Below the pieces are notes generated by a model. It did not search any database. It had not been told where the DNA came from and saw only the letters and a program-made list of their open reading frames with translations. The position numbers and the translations under genes were made by a program. From assembly GCA_946481195.1 (NCBI GenBank), contig CAMLNG010000065.1, positions 1 to 11,742 on the forward strand: a DNA stretch of 11,742 bases, read 5' to 3'. Source of the DNA: an uncultured Chromatiaceae bacterium (lineage in GTDB: Bacteria; Pseudomonadota; Gammaproteobacteria; Enterobacterales; Alteromonadaceae). Every line of letters begins with the position of its first letter. The first letter of the stretch is position 1. Shown here piece after piece: positions 1-5,396 of the stretch.

Positions 1-745
1 TCTGGTCACCATAGTCAAAATACAGTTTGTGCTGCCCGGCTTTGGGCAAGTGGTGCTGCATATAACTGCGGAAGGCGGCTGGTACCGGATTATCTTTGTC
101 CGGGAAAATACCTGGCCAGTGGGTCGACAAACATGCCGCGCCACCAAATACCTGCGGATATTCGCTAATGGCATACATCGAAATTAACCCGCCCATGCTG
201 GAACCCATGACAAAAGTGTTTGCCCTGTCGGCCAGAACCGGAAAGTGGCTGTCGATATAAGGCTTTAATTCAGTCACCAGAAATTTCAGGTAAGCGTCGG
301 AATACACCTCGCGCTGAAACAGCTTTTGGCCGGGCTGGCGGTCCAGCTGGTAAAAAGTCTGCTGCGTGGCGGCTGCCAGGCTTTGAAACGGTTTCTGCGG
401 AAAATATTCCGCATGGCGGTTCAGGTCTGCATTGTGGACACCCACCACAATAAATGGCCGCACTTTGCCACTATTGAGCAGCGCTTGCGCCGTTTCATCG
501 ACCCGCCATTCCTGTTTGTTCCAGGTGCTGTTGGCGTCATACAACATCTGGCCGTCATGCATATATAACACGGCGTATTTTTGCGCCGGACTAAAACCTG
601 CCGGCAACCAGATATCAATATGCCGGGGAGGGACCAGCTTTGACGGGAAATTTTCCAGCCGTTGCAGGCTGCCCTGACTCACTTGCGGCAATGCCAGTGA
701 GAAAAAACTCCACAAGGTACAAAGCAAAAACAGCGACAGACGCAT
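1..745 (-). CDS. Exported alpha/beta-hydrolase esterase (enterochelin esterase / esterase D-like), 3' end off the window
   Basis: Seen: an open minus-strand frame of 248 codons starts at an ATG at 745 and is still open at the left edge. A GGAG lies 9 bases upstream of the ATG. Residues 1-20 form a hydrophobic signal peptide (start MRLSLFLLCTLWSFFSLA). The core has the strand-turn YAVLYMHDGQMLYD (about 58-70) and the nucleophile elbow GSSMGG at 181-186 (Ser183). A YFDYGD segment near the edge is where this family often places the acidic triad residue. Family knowledge: the putative esterase superfamily (enterochelin esterase, esterase D, Fes-like) shares the MHDGQ and GxSMGG motifs and hydrolyses carboxylesters or siderophore esters. 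The expected catalytic His lies beyond the window. Inferred: a periplasmic or secreted esterase. The substrate cannot be told, since no siderophore genes are nearby. It is divergent from the antitoxin-like gene at 939. Confidence 0.88.
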   Translation of the reverse strand, partial: MRLSLFLLCTLWSFFSLALPQVSQGSLQRLENFPSKLVPPRHIDIWLPAGFSPAQKYAVLYMHDGQMLYDANSTWNKQEWRVDETAQALLNSGKVRPFIVVGVHNADLNRHAEYFPQKPFQSLAAATQQTFYQLDRQPGQKLFQREVYSDAYLKFLVTELKPYIDSHFPVLADRANTFVMGSSMGGLISMYAISEYPQVFGGAACLSTHWPGIFPDKDNPVPAAFRSYMQHHLPKAGQHKLYFDYGDQ

Positions 746-810
746 TCCGGCGTTCTCCGATAAACCTGAATTATGTCAGCAATATAGGGGATCCGTTGTC
801 TGGCTGTGGG

Positions 811-824
811 TGCATACGAATGCA
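811..824. repeat. Small inverted repeat TGCAT-N4-ATGCA in a divergent intergenic region
   Basis: Seen: TGCAT at 811-815 and its exact reverse complement ATGCA at 820-824, separated by four bases. It lies between the esterase start (745) and the promoter-like element at 876-903. It could be an operator for either gene or chance: a 5-bp arm is short and no second copy was noticed in the window. Confidence 0.3.
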
Positions 825-875
825 GAAGCTGTAAAGCTGGCGTGGCGCGCCCGGCAACGAAACTTTGTGCTGCGC

Positions 876-903
876 TTGGCGAATCGGCAGCCTTGGCTAT
901 AGT
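876..903 (+). promoter_or_regulatory. Sigma-70-like promoter for the antitoxin-like gene
   Basis: Seen: TTGGCG at 876-881 (4 of 6 to TTGACA), a 16-base spacer, and TATAGT at 898-903 (5 of 6 to TATAAT). This would put transcription start near 910 and leave a leader of about 29 bases that holds the strong AGGAGG at 927-932. Confidence 0.5.
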
Positions 904-938
904 AAAAAGGTTCAGGCAAACACCGCAGGAGGGATGCT

Positions 939-1178
939 ATGGCAACAATCTCGGAAAATGCATATCGGATGATTCGTTCACATGCGATTGATCCGATGGA
1001 AGCAGAACAGTTTTATCAGCAAGGACTGGCCTATTTCGGCTCTGACGCGTTGTTTGCGCAGTGGTTGACCAATGCCAATGCTTACACCATGGGGCAGGCA
1101 CCAATTAATGCCTTATCCGCGGAAAATGGCATTGCCTATCTGACCAGTTTAATGAACCGGATGCAGGACGATTACTGA
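939..1178 (+). CDS. MbcA/ParS/Xre (DUF2384) toxin-binding-domain-like small protein, no toxin alongside
   Basis: Seen: 79 residues, with a perfect AGGAGG at 927-932, 6 bases before the ATG, so it is probably well translated. From residue 25 the pattern FYQQGLAYFGSDALFAQWL, then a polar loop with G52 and P55, then LSAENGIAYLTSLMNRM, follows the layout of the MbcA/ParS/Xre C-terminal domain: a helix, WL, 'nxxlgGxxPlxlL', then a helix ending in 'Lxri'. Family knowledge: this domain binds RES-type NAD-degrading toxins, and is usually preceded by an Xre-like DNA-binding domain. Here the N-terminus has only about 24 residues, so there is no room for an HTH. No RES gene flanks it: the neighbours are a divergent esterase and a convergent CBS protein. 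Inferred: an orphan antitoxin-domain protein or a domesticated regulator. The family assignment rests on motif pattern only. Confidence 0.75.
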   Translation: MATISENAYRMIRSHAIDPMEAEQFYQQGLAYFGSDALFAQWLTNANAYTMGQAPINALSAENGIAYLTSLMNRMQDDY

Positions 1179-1196
1179 CCCGCACGATGCTGCGGG
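1179..1196 (+). repeat. Short hairpin after the 79-residue gene
   Basis: Seen: CCCGCA at 1179-1184 and TGCGGG at 1191-1196 with a six-base loop, starting immediately after the TGA stop of the antitoxin-like gene. No T-run follows. It may stabilise the mRNA 3' end upstream of the true terminator at 1209-1240. Confidence 0.4.
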
Positions 1197-1208
1197 CAGT
1201 ATCTGAAA

Positions 1209-1240
1209 ACAATAAAGGCGGCCGAAGCCGCCTTTATTGT
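1209..1240. terminator. Bidirectional rho-independent terminator between convergent genes
   Basis: Seen: a perfect 14-bp inverted repeat with a four-base CGAA loop (1223-1226). The stem has a GC-rich top (GGCGGC/GCCGCC) and an AT-rich base (ACAATAAA/TTTATTGT). Each arm therefore supplies A/T on the outer side, and the hairpin can terminate in both directions: 30 bases after the stop of the 79-residue gene on the plus strand, and 56 bases after the stop of the CBS gene on the minus strand. Confidence 0.88.
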
Positions 1241-1296
1241 CCCAACCAGTCCGGCCCCAACAGCCGGTCCCAACCTGATTTGTGTAACCCGACGCC

Positions 1297-1860
1297 TTAT
1301 GCGTACAACCGGTCGAAGATATTCAGGAAGGTCGGTTGCCGTTCGATTTCCAGTGGTGGCAAATGCAGGCGGCTGGCGATGTCACGCGCGCTGATCACGC
1401 CACGGATTTGGTGGTTTTCCAAATCAATCACCACACAAAACGATTCACCATTGTGCTGCAGCGTGTTCAGCACATCACCGACAGTGCAGTACTGAATTTG
1501 CTGGTAGGACAAGGCAATCAGGTTATCGCGGTGACGCATCAGGTCAACCACTTGCAGTTCGCTGGCTTTTAAGTCTTTGCTGACATGCTGCATGATGTTC
1601 TGCGATGACAGTTGCTCAGTGCTAATCAGACCAATCATTTCTTTATGCGCATCGACCACCAGCTTAAAGCTGCAGTGCTCGTGCGTCATCATATCCAGCG
1701 CTTCCAGTGCATTGGTTTCAGCATCCAGAATGGCTGGCGCACTGTGGCGGAAGTCATTAAAAATCTGCAACGCTGGTGATTTTAATGTGGTGTCAGCGAA
1801 TTCAGTTGGTTGAATTAAATGGTCGATATGATCAACGGTATAAACGTTTAACTTTCTCAT
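1297..1860 (-). CDS. Two-CBS-domain protein (Bateman module)
   Basis: Seen: 187 residues starting at ATG 1860, with GAGG five bases upstream. CBS domain 1 covers roughly residues 36-88 (SAPAILDAETNALEALDMM ... MIGLISTEQL). CBS domain 2 covers roughly 103-163 (VVDLMRHRDNLIALSY ... TVGDVLNTL ... IRGVISARDIA). There is no signal peptide, membrane segment or attached catalytic domain, so it is a cytosolic stand-alone Bateman module. Family knowledge: such pairs bind adenosine nucleotides, S-adenosylmethionine or related ligands and act as sensors. The partner cannot be inferred from context. It is convergent with the antitoxin-like gene. The gene upstream on the same strand ends 90 bases before it, so co-transcription is possible. 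Similar stand-alone CBS proteins are common in marine gammaproteobacteria. Confidence 0.9.
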   Translation of the reverse strand: MRKLNVYTVDHIDHLIQPTEFADTTLKSPALQIFNDFRHSAPAILDAETNALEALDMMTHEHCSFKLVVDAHKEMIGLISTEQLSSQNIMQHVSKDLKASELQVVDLMRHRDNLIALSYQQIQYCTVGDVLNTLQHNGESFCVVIDLENHQIRGVISARDIASRLHLPPLEIERQPTFLNIFDRLYA

Positions 1861-1950
1861 ACATGCCTCACATGAGCCCGTCAGTGCAGGCCCAATCTAA
1901 TCTGGGAAAAATAGAATGCAATGCTGCTTATGCAGCGGAACAACAACAGA

Positions 1951-2274
1951 TTAAGCGAAGGCAGGTGGTGCGCGCGGCGCCGCGAGCAGCAGATTCAGCT
2001 GGCGTGGTTGTGGTCCGCTGAAGGAGTAGGCGACAAAATCCGGATAAAAGGCAGTGACAACTACAGTGGCCTGTAACAGCACCGGATGTTTGGTTTCGGG
2101 GTCTTTTGGTGTTTCGGCGTCGGTGACTTTAGGTGTGTGCTGGCTGATGAGCGCCTGACTGTGGCTGAATTGTGCTTCTGTATTGTCAACCCACGCCTGA
2201 GATGCAGAGCGGGTCTCACCCGACAGCTGGATGCTCAGATAGAAGATGACTAAAAACAGTTTCAGCAGACGCAT
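1951..2274 (-). CDS. Small exported protein of unknown function with Pro-rich C-terminus
   Basis: Not recognised. Seen: 107 residues. Residues 1-18 are a short, strongly hydrophobic signal sequence or membrane anchor (MRLLKLFLVIFYLSIQLS). A Ser/Thr/Gln/His-rich middle with several Lys-Pro and Asp-Pro steps follows (about 20-65). A hydrophobic patch, ATVVVTAFYPDFVAYSF (about 69-85), precedes a C-terminus ending in PRAPPAFA. It has no Cys, so no lipobox and no disulfides. The Shine-Dalgarno is weak (AGAGA region), but a plausible promoter (2318-2347) supports it as a real gene. It lies between the terminator of the oxidase operon and the CBS gene. Inferred: a periplasmic or inner-membrane-attached small protein. 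Small proteins ending in R-x-P-P-A motifs occur near metal-handling genes in this group, but nothing here confirms that. Confidence 0.65.
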   Translation of the reverse strand: MRLLKLFLVIFYLSIQLSGETRSASQAWVDNTEAQFSHSQALISQHTPKVTDAETPKDPETKHPVLLQATVVVTAFYPDFVAYSFSGPQPRQLNLLLAAPRAPPAFA

Positions 2275-2317
2275 AGAATCAAATCTCTGACAGGTTCAAC
2301 AGCCGAACCATGATTTG

Positions 2318-2347
2318 ACTATAGCAGTGCTGGTTTTAAAAAGACAA
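2318..2347 (-). promoter_or_regulatory. Sigma-70-like promoter for the 107-residue exported protein
   Basis: Seen on the minus strand: TTGTCT (2347-2342, 4 of 6 to consensus), an 18-base spacer and TATAGT (2323-2318, 5 of 6). Transcription would start near 2311, giving a leader of about 37 bases. The -35 element abuts the T-tract of the oxidase operon terminator, so the gene probably has its own promoter right behind that terminator. Confidence 0.45.
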
Positions 2348-2394
2348 TGAAAAAAAACGCACAGCCTGAGCGGAAAAGTCAATCAGGCTGTGTT
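2344..2394 (-). terminator. Rho-independent terminator of the quinol oxidase operon
   Basis: Seen: a 10-bp perfect stem, CACAGCCTGA at 2360-2369 and TCAGGCTGTG at 2383-2392, with a 13-base loop. Read on the minus strand, the stem is followed by GCG and a run of seven T (2357-2351). It lies about 73 bases beyond the stop of the last small gene of the oxidase operon. On the plus strand the downstream side is TTTAAAAA, which would terminate poorly. Confidence 0.8.
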
Positions 2395-2464
2395 TAAAAA
2401 CTCTGATCCAGGTCAAGATTTACGACAGTTTATCTGACCGGAACTTGTTTGAATAATCGCGTAG

Positions 2465-2638
2465 CTACAGTAATTTCATGCCGAATTTCAATAAGCTGGC
2501 GATCGCAACGATCGCGGCAAGCCCCCCCAGATACAGCAGGAAAAACCAGTGATTACCCGGGCGTTGTAACCGCTGCCATTTGCGACGAATGGCGGCGGTA
2601 AGAGAAAATATTTCAGCTGTCCCAGTCTTTTTTTCCAT
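2465..2638 (-). CDS. Small single-TM accessory protein behind cydB (DUF2474/CydX-like)
   Basis: Seen: 57 residues, ATG at 2638, one base after the TAA of cydB (2642-2640). The GAGGG within the end of cydB, 8 bases upstream, serves as ribosome site. The N-terminal half is basic and polar (IRRKWQRLQRPGN, about 17-29). It is followed by one membrane helix beginning HWFFLLYLGGLAAIVAIASL (about 30-49) and a short tail KFGMKLL. Positive residues before the helix suggest the N-terminus is cytoplasmic. Family knowledge: CIO-type cydAB operons often end in a DUF2474 protein of about 35-60 residues, and E. coli bd oxidases carry the one-TM subunits CydX and CydH, which stabilise the hemes. Inferred: the equivalent accessory subunit, judged mainly by position, size and single helix. 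Automated annotation may miss it, because a longer spurious frame overlaps it on the same strand. Confidence 0.82.
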   Translation of the reverse strand: MEKKTGTAEIFSLTAAIRRKWQRLQRPGNHWFFLLYLGGLAAIVAIASLLKFGMKLL

Positions 2639-2639
2639 T

Positions 2640-3665
2640 TTAATAGCCCTCGCTGAAGTCTTCGACTTTGCCGGCGAAGATACGGTAGCCCCAACAGGTG
2701 TAGGCCAGGATCAGAGGGACAAAAATCAGCACGCCCGGCAACATAAACTGCAAACTGGCCTGCGGCGCAGCGGCTTCAACATAACTGAGTTTACCCGGTA
2801 CAATGGCCGGAAACAGGCTGACTAACAGGCCGGCAAATCCCAGCGCAAACAAGCTCACCGCAAGCCAAAACGGCCGGTCTTCATGGCGGCTGTGTGGAAT
2901 AGCGCCGGCTTTTAAATGACGTTGCACCCGGCCCAAATCGCGGTACAACAACCGGGCGGCCAGCACAGATAATACCGGCAGTGGCCACAACCAGAGGAAA
3001 TGCCAGCCGCCGAACCAGCGCTGCCAAATCTCGTCGCTACCCAGTGCCGTGGCGACACTGACCACCAGCATCGCGCCCATCAACACCCAGACCAGACGGC
3101 GGCCATAGCGCGCTGCACGTTGTTGCCGGTCATCCCGGCATTTCATCACCAGATAAGTACAGGCGAGCAACGCATATCCAGCCAGCAGGGCAAAACCGGT
3201 AAACAGAGTAAAGGGCGTCAGTAAATCCAGTGGCGACGCCGACACCAACGGTGTTCCGCCAATCAGTACGCCAAGCATCAGGCCCTGACAAAAGGCCGCC
3301 ACTGTGGAACCGATAGCAAAAGCCCGGTTCCACCAGCGTTTAGATGTGGTTGATTTAAAACGGTATTCAAAAGCCACACCGCGGAAAATCAGCCCAATCA
3401 ACATCAGCATAATGGGCGCATACAAGGCCGACGTCAGGCCGGCGTAAGCCGCCGGAAAAGCGCCGAATAAAATTACGCCACCAAACACCAGCCAGGTTTC
3501 GTTGCCGTCCCAGACGTGGGAAATAGACCGCATCAGCTGATCTTTGTCGGCTTCATCGCGAAACCAGGGGTATAAAATACCAATGCCGAGGTCAAAGCCA
3601 TCCAAAAGCACATACATCAGGATGGCAAAACCGAGTAACAGGAAATAAAACAGCTGTAAATCCAT
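2640..3665 (-). CDS. cydB: Cytochrome bd-type (CIO) quinol oxidase subunit II
   Basis: Role: subunit II of the cytoplasmic-membrane quinol oxidase that reduces O2 to water with electrons from quinol. Seen: 341 residues, polytopic, with the CydB signatures LDGFDLGIG (21-29), WDGNETWLV (52-60) and FRGVAFEYRF (94-103), plus a C-terminal YTCWGYRIF segment. The length fits the shorter CioB type better than E. coli CydB (about 379). The ATG at 3665 overlaps the stop of subunit I by one base (TAATG), indicating coupled translation and equal subunit supply. The next small gene follows after one base. Alternative symbol: cioB. Family assignment is firm; the exact class comes from the subunit I Q-loop. 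Confidence 0.96.
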   Translation of the reverse strand: MDLQLFYFLLLGFAILMYVLLDGFDLGIGILYPWFRDEADKDQLMRSISHVWDGNETWLVFGGVILFGAFPAAYAGLTSALYAPIMLMLIGLIFRGVAFEYRFKSTTSKRWWNRAFAIGSTVAAFCQGLMLGVLIGGTPLVSASPLDLLTPFTLFTGFALLAGYALLACTYLVMKCRDDRQQRAARYGRRLVWVLMGAMLVVSVATALGSDEIWQRWFGGWHFLWLWPLPVLSVLAARLLYRDLGRVQRHLKAGAIPHSRHEDRPFWLAVSLFALGFAGLLVSLFPAIVPGKLSYVEAAAPQASLQFMLPGVLIFVPLILAYTCWGYRIFAGKVEDFSEGY

Positions 3666-5089
3666 TATTTAGCTCCTTCAGTCGGTACGGCAGCGTCATG
3701 GCCTTGCAGGGTTTTAGTCAGCGCCAGCGCGTAACCTGAGGCTTCGACGCCAATCAGATGGTGTTGTAAGTCTGCAAGTGGTGGCGGGCCTTTTTTAATC
3801 AGCTTGCGGAAGAAATACAGATAGACACCAAACAGCAGGCTGTAGGTCAGTACAAACAGAGTCAGTGATAAGGCCACCCGCTCTGCCGGCAGCGGCGACA
3901 CCACCTCGCTGGTGCGGACCAGGCCATAGACAATCCACGGCTGGCGGCCGACTTCGACCACATACCAGCCGGCCAGTACTGAAATTACCCCGGTCGGTGC
4001 CATCAGACTGCACAACCACAAAAACAGCGGTTGCTGGTACAGCGCGTCGCGCCGGCGCAGCCACAGCCCCCACAGCGCAACCACAATCATCAGCACACCG
4101 AGGCCAACCATGACGCGGAACGAGAAAAACACCAGCGGCACATTAGGCCTGTCCGCTTTTGGCACTGATTGCAGGCCGGTTAATTCGCCATGCCAGTCGT
4201 GGGTCAGGATCAAACTGGCCATGCCCGGAATAGCGACTTCAAAATGGTTTTTTTCCTGGACCGGGTCCGGAATGGCGAACAATAACAGCGGCACATTGTG
4301 CTCGCGCGCCGGCCATATGCCTTCCATCGCTGCGACTTTCACCGGTTGATGTTCTTTGACGTTCAGGCCATGCAAATCGCCGACAAATGCCTGCAATGGC
4401 GCAAAAATCAATATCCACCACAGCGAAAACGACAGGCCTTTACGGGCAAAGGCGGTATGTTGTTTGCGGCGTAAATACCAGGCCGAAGTTGCCATCACCA
4501 CTAAACCGGCGGTCAGCATAGTCGCGAGCAGCATATGCACCAGCCGGTAAGGCATCGATGGGTTAAATATGACTTCCAGCCAGCTTTCGACGACAAATTT
4601 ACCATCGACAATGGCGTGGCCGGCTGGTGTTTGCATCCAGCTGTTGGCGGCGATGATCCAGAACGCCGAGATCCAGGTGCCGACCGCTACGGTGCAAGTG
4701 GCGAAAAAATGCAGCCGCGCACTGACACGTTGCCAGCCAAACAGCATCACACCGAGGAAACCGGCTTCGAGGAAAAATGCCGTCAGTACTTCATAAGCCA
4801 TCAAAGGCCCGAGTACAGCGCCGGTCAGCTCAGAAAACTTCGAGAAGTTAGTGCCGAATTCGTACGACAGCACAATGCCGGACACCACGCCCATACCAAA
4901 AGTGATGGCAAAAGGTTTGATCCAGAATTTAGCCAGTTGCAGATACAGCGGATTGCGGGTTTTCAGCCACAGACCTTCCCAAATGGCGATGAGGGTGGCG
5001 AGGCCTATGGTGATCGACGGGAAAATAATATGAAAGCTGACAGTAAAGGCAAACTGCAGCCGGGACAGAAGCGCGGAGTCCAGTTCCAT
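3665..5089 (-). CDS. cydA: Cytochrome bd-type (cyanide-insensitive, short Q-loop) quinol oxidase subunit I
   Basis: Role: the heme-bearing, quinol-oxidising subunit of the membrane terminal oxidase. Seen: 474 residues from MELDSALL. Residues matching the E. coli CydA ligands are present: His20 (SFHIIFPS), Glu100 and Glu108 (YEVLTAFFLE), His185 (YRLVHMLL), Met327 (RVMVGLG), the Q-loop Lys251/Glu256 pair (VKVAAMEGIW) and the GRQPW motif. Between the Q-loop start and the next membrane helix there are only about 75 residues, without the long C-terminal Q-loop insertion of E. coli CydA. It is therefore the CioA type. Start choice: GGGGAG at 5102-5097 lies 7 bases before the ATG at 5089 and 4 before the ATG at 5092, so 5089 is preferred. 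Starting at 5092 adds one Met. The upstream 34-codon gene overlaps this start. Alternative symbol: cioA. Cyanide resistance is family-level inference only. Confidence 0.96.
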   Translation of the reverse strand: MELDSALLSRLQFAFTVSFHIIFPSITIGLATLIAIWEGLWLKTRNPLYLQLAKFWIKPFAITFGMGVVSGIVLSYEFGTNFSKFSELTGAVLGPLMAYEVLTAFFLEAGFLGVMLFGWQRVSARLHFFATCTVAVGTWISAFWIIAANSWMQTPAGHAIVDGKFVVESWLEVIFNPSMPYRLVHMLLATMLTAGLVVMATSAWYLRRKQHTAFARKGLSFSLWWILIFAPLQAFVGDLHGLNVKEHQPVKVAAMEGIWPAREHNVPLLLFAIPDPVQEKNHFEVAIPGMASLILTHDWHGELTGLQSVPKADRPNVPLVFFSFRVMVGLGVLMIVVALWGLWLRRRDALYQQPLFLWLCSLMAPTGVISVLAGWYVVEVGRQPWIVYGLVRTSEVVSPLPAERVALSLTLFVLTYSLLFGVYLYFFRKLIKKGPPPLADLQHHLIGVEASGYALALTKTLQGHDAAVPTEGAK

Positions 5090-5193
5090 CATGCGGCTCC
5101 CCGGCCACGTCCGGCCCAAAACCATAACGGTGCCAACACGGCGGCGATGCCTAACAGAAAAGCCAATTCAGTGAAAAAGACTGACCACAGCAT
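5089..5193 (-). CDS. 34-residue single-TM protein leading the quinol oxidase operon
   Basis: Not recognised as a named family. Seen: a 34-codon frame from ATG 5193, with GGGAG 7 bases upstream (5205-5201). Its TGA lies in ATGATGA, overlapping the two possible starts of subunit I by four or one bases. The protein is MLWSVFFTELAFLLGIAAVL plus APLWFWAGRGRGAA: one membrane helix (about 5-25) carrying a single Glu at position 9, aromatic residues at its end, and a positive Gly/Arg tail. The positive-inside rule suggests a cytoplasmic C-terminus. A longer in-frame start (5280) exists but has no better ribosome site and overlaps the FNR box. Context: first gene of a four-gene operon with cydA, cydB and a second one-TM gene. 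Inferred: a CydX/CydH/CydS-like oxidase subunit, or a leader peptide that couples translation into cydA. The ribosome site and stop-start overlap argue that it is translated. Confidence 0.7.
   Translation of the reverse strand: MLWSVFFTELAFLLGIAAVLAPLWFWAGRGRGAA
5097..5102 (-). promoter_or_regulatory. Shine-Dalgarno site deciding the cydA start
   Basis: Seen: GGGGAG on the minus strand, inside the last codons of the 34-residue gene. Spacing is 7 bases to the ATG at 5089 and 4 bases to the ATG at 5092, favouring 5089. Longer N-termini (from 5125) have no such site and would overlap the small gene further. Confidence 0.6.
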
Positions 5194-5200
5194 GGATGAA

Positions 5201-5205
5201 CTCCC
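5201..5205 (-). promoter_or_regulatory. Shine-Dalgarno site of the 34-residue leader gene
   Basis: Seen: GGGAG on the minus strand, 7 bases upstream of the ATG at 5193. It selects the internal Met over the in-frame start at 5280, and is the main sequence evidence that the short protein is made. Confidence 0.6.
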
Positions 5206-5279
5206 TAACGACCTGAAAATCAACAACGATGCCAGCACAATGCGATTGTTGGGCCACACCAGCCTTAATTGGCAAAACA

Positions 5280-5293
5280 TTGATCTGTATCAA
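5280..5293. promoter_or_regulatory. FNR/Anr-type binding site in the divergent oxidase / two-component region
   Basis: Seen: TTGATCTGTATCAA, both half-sites exact to the FNR/Anr consensus TTGAT-N4-ATCAA. It lies 86 bases upstream of the leader gene start (5193, minus) and 103 bases upstream of the kinase start (5397, plus). Family knowledge: FNR-class [4Fe-4S] regulators bind this palindrome under low oxygen. Anr represses cioAB in Pseudomonas aeruginosa, while FNR-class proteins activate or repress other bd oxidases. No convincing -10 was found on either side, so the sign of regulation cannot be read. The site may serve both directions. A CRP-class protein could also recognise it, but the TTGAT half-sites favour FNR. 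Confidence 0.78.
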
Positions 5294-5385
5294 TAAATGC
5301 GAAGCTGCTTGAGGCAACTGACAAGCTGGTTTACGCTATGTCCACTATAAAGCGTCAACACCGTTGACACTCCTGTCAAAGAAGC

Positions 5386-5391
5386 AGGGAG
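5386..5391 (+). promoter_or_regulatory. Shine-Dalgarno site deciding the histidine kinase start
   Basis: Seen: AGGGAG, 5 bases before the ATG at 5397. The upstream in-frame TTG at 5364 lacks such a site and would place 11 polar residues before the first membrane helix. Confidence 0.6.
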
Positions 5392-5396
5392 ACCTG

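Noticed and set aside
220..834. Several plus-strand frames of 60-81 codons over the first 830 bases
   Set aside because: They lie opposite the partial esterase gene or its leader, whose minus-strand frame has a signal peptide and GSSMGG motif and explains the region.
2499..2516. Tandem GATCGC motifs (a GCGATCGC palindrome) within the 57-codon gene, with a second palindrome near 11297
   Set aside because: Two copies of an 8-mer in 11.7 kb are not enough to call an iterated element, and the first is explained by Ala-Ile-Val codons of the membrane helix.
5219..5234. Sigma-54-like sequence TGGCATCGTTGTTGAT on the minus strand upstream of the oxidase leader gene, tempting because a sigma-54 activator gene is divergent
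   Set aside because: The near-invariant GC of the -12 element reads GA, and transcription would start about 16 bases before the ATG, almost on the ribosome site. One mismatch at the key position makes chance likely.
5089..5280. Longer 63-residue version of the small leader protein
   Set aside because: The upstream start has no ribosome site, and the extra N-terminus would be encoded over the FNR box and probable promoter. The internal ATG at 5193 has GGGAG at the right distance.
4535..5296. Long open frame of 253 codons on the plus strand opposite cydA
   Set aside because: It lies entirely opposite conserved cydA codons, its product is low-complexity (charged, His/Asn/Arg-rich) with no domain pattern, and it runs through the divergent promoter region. 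It is an antisense shadow.
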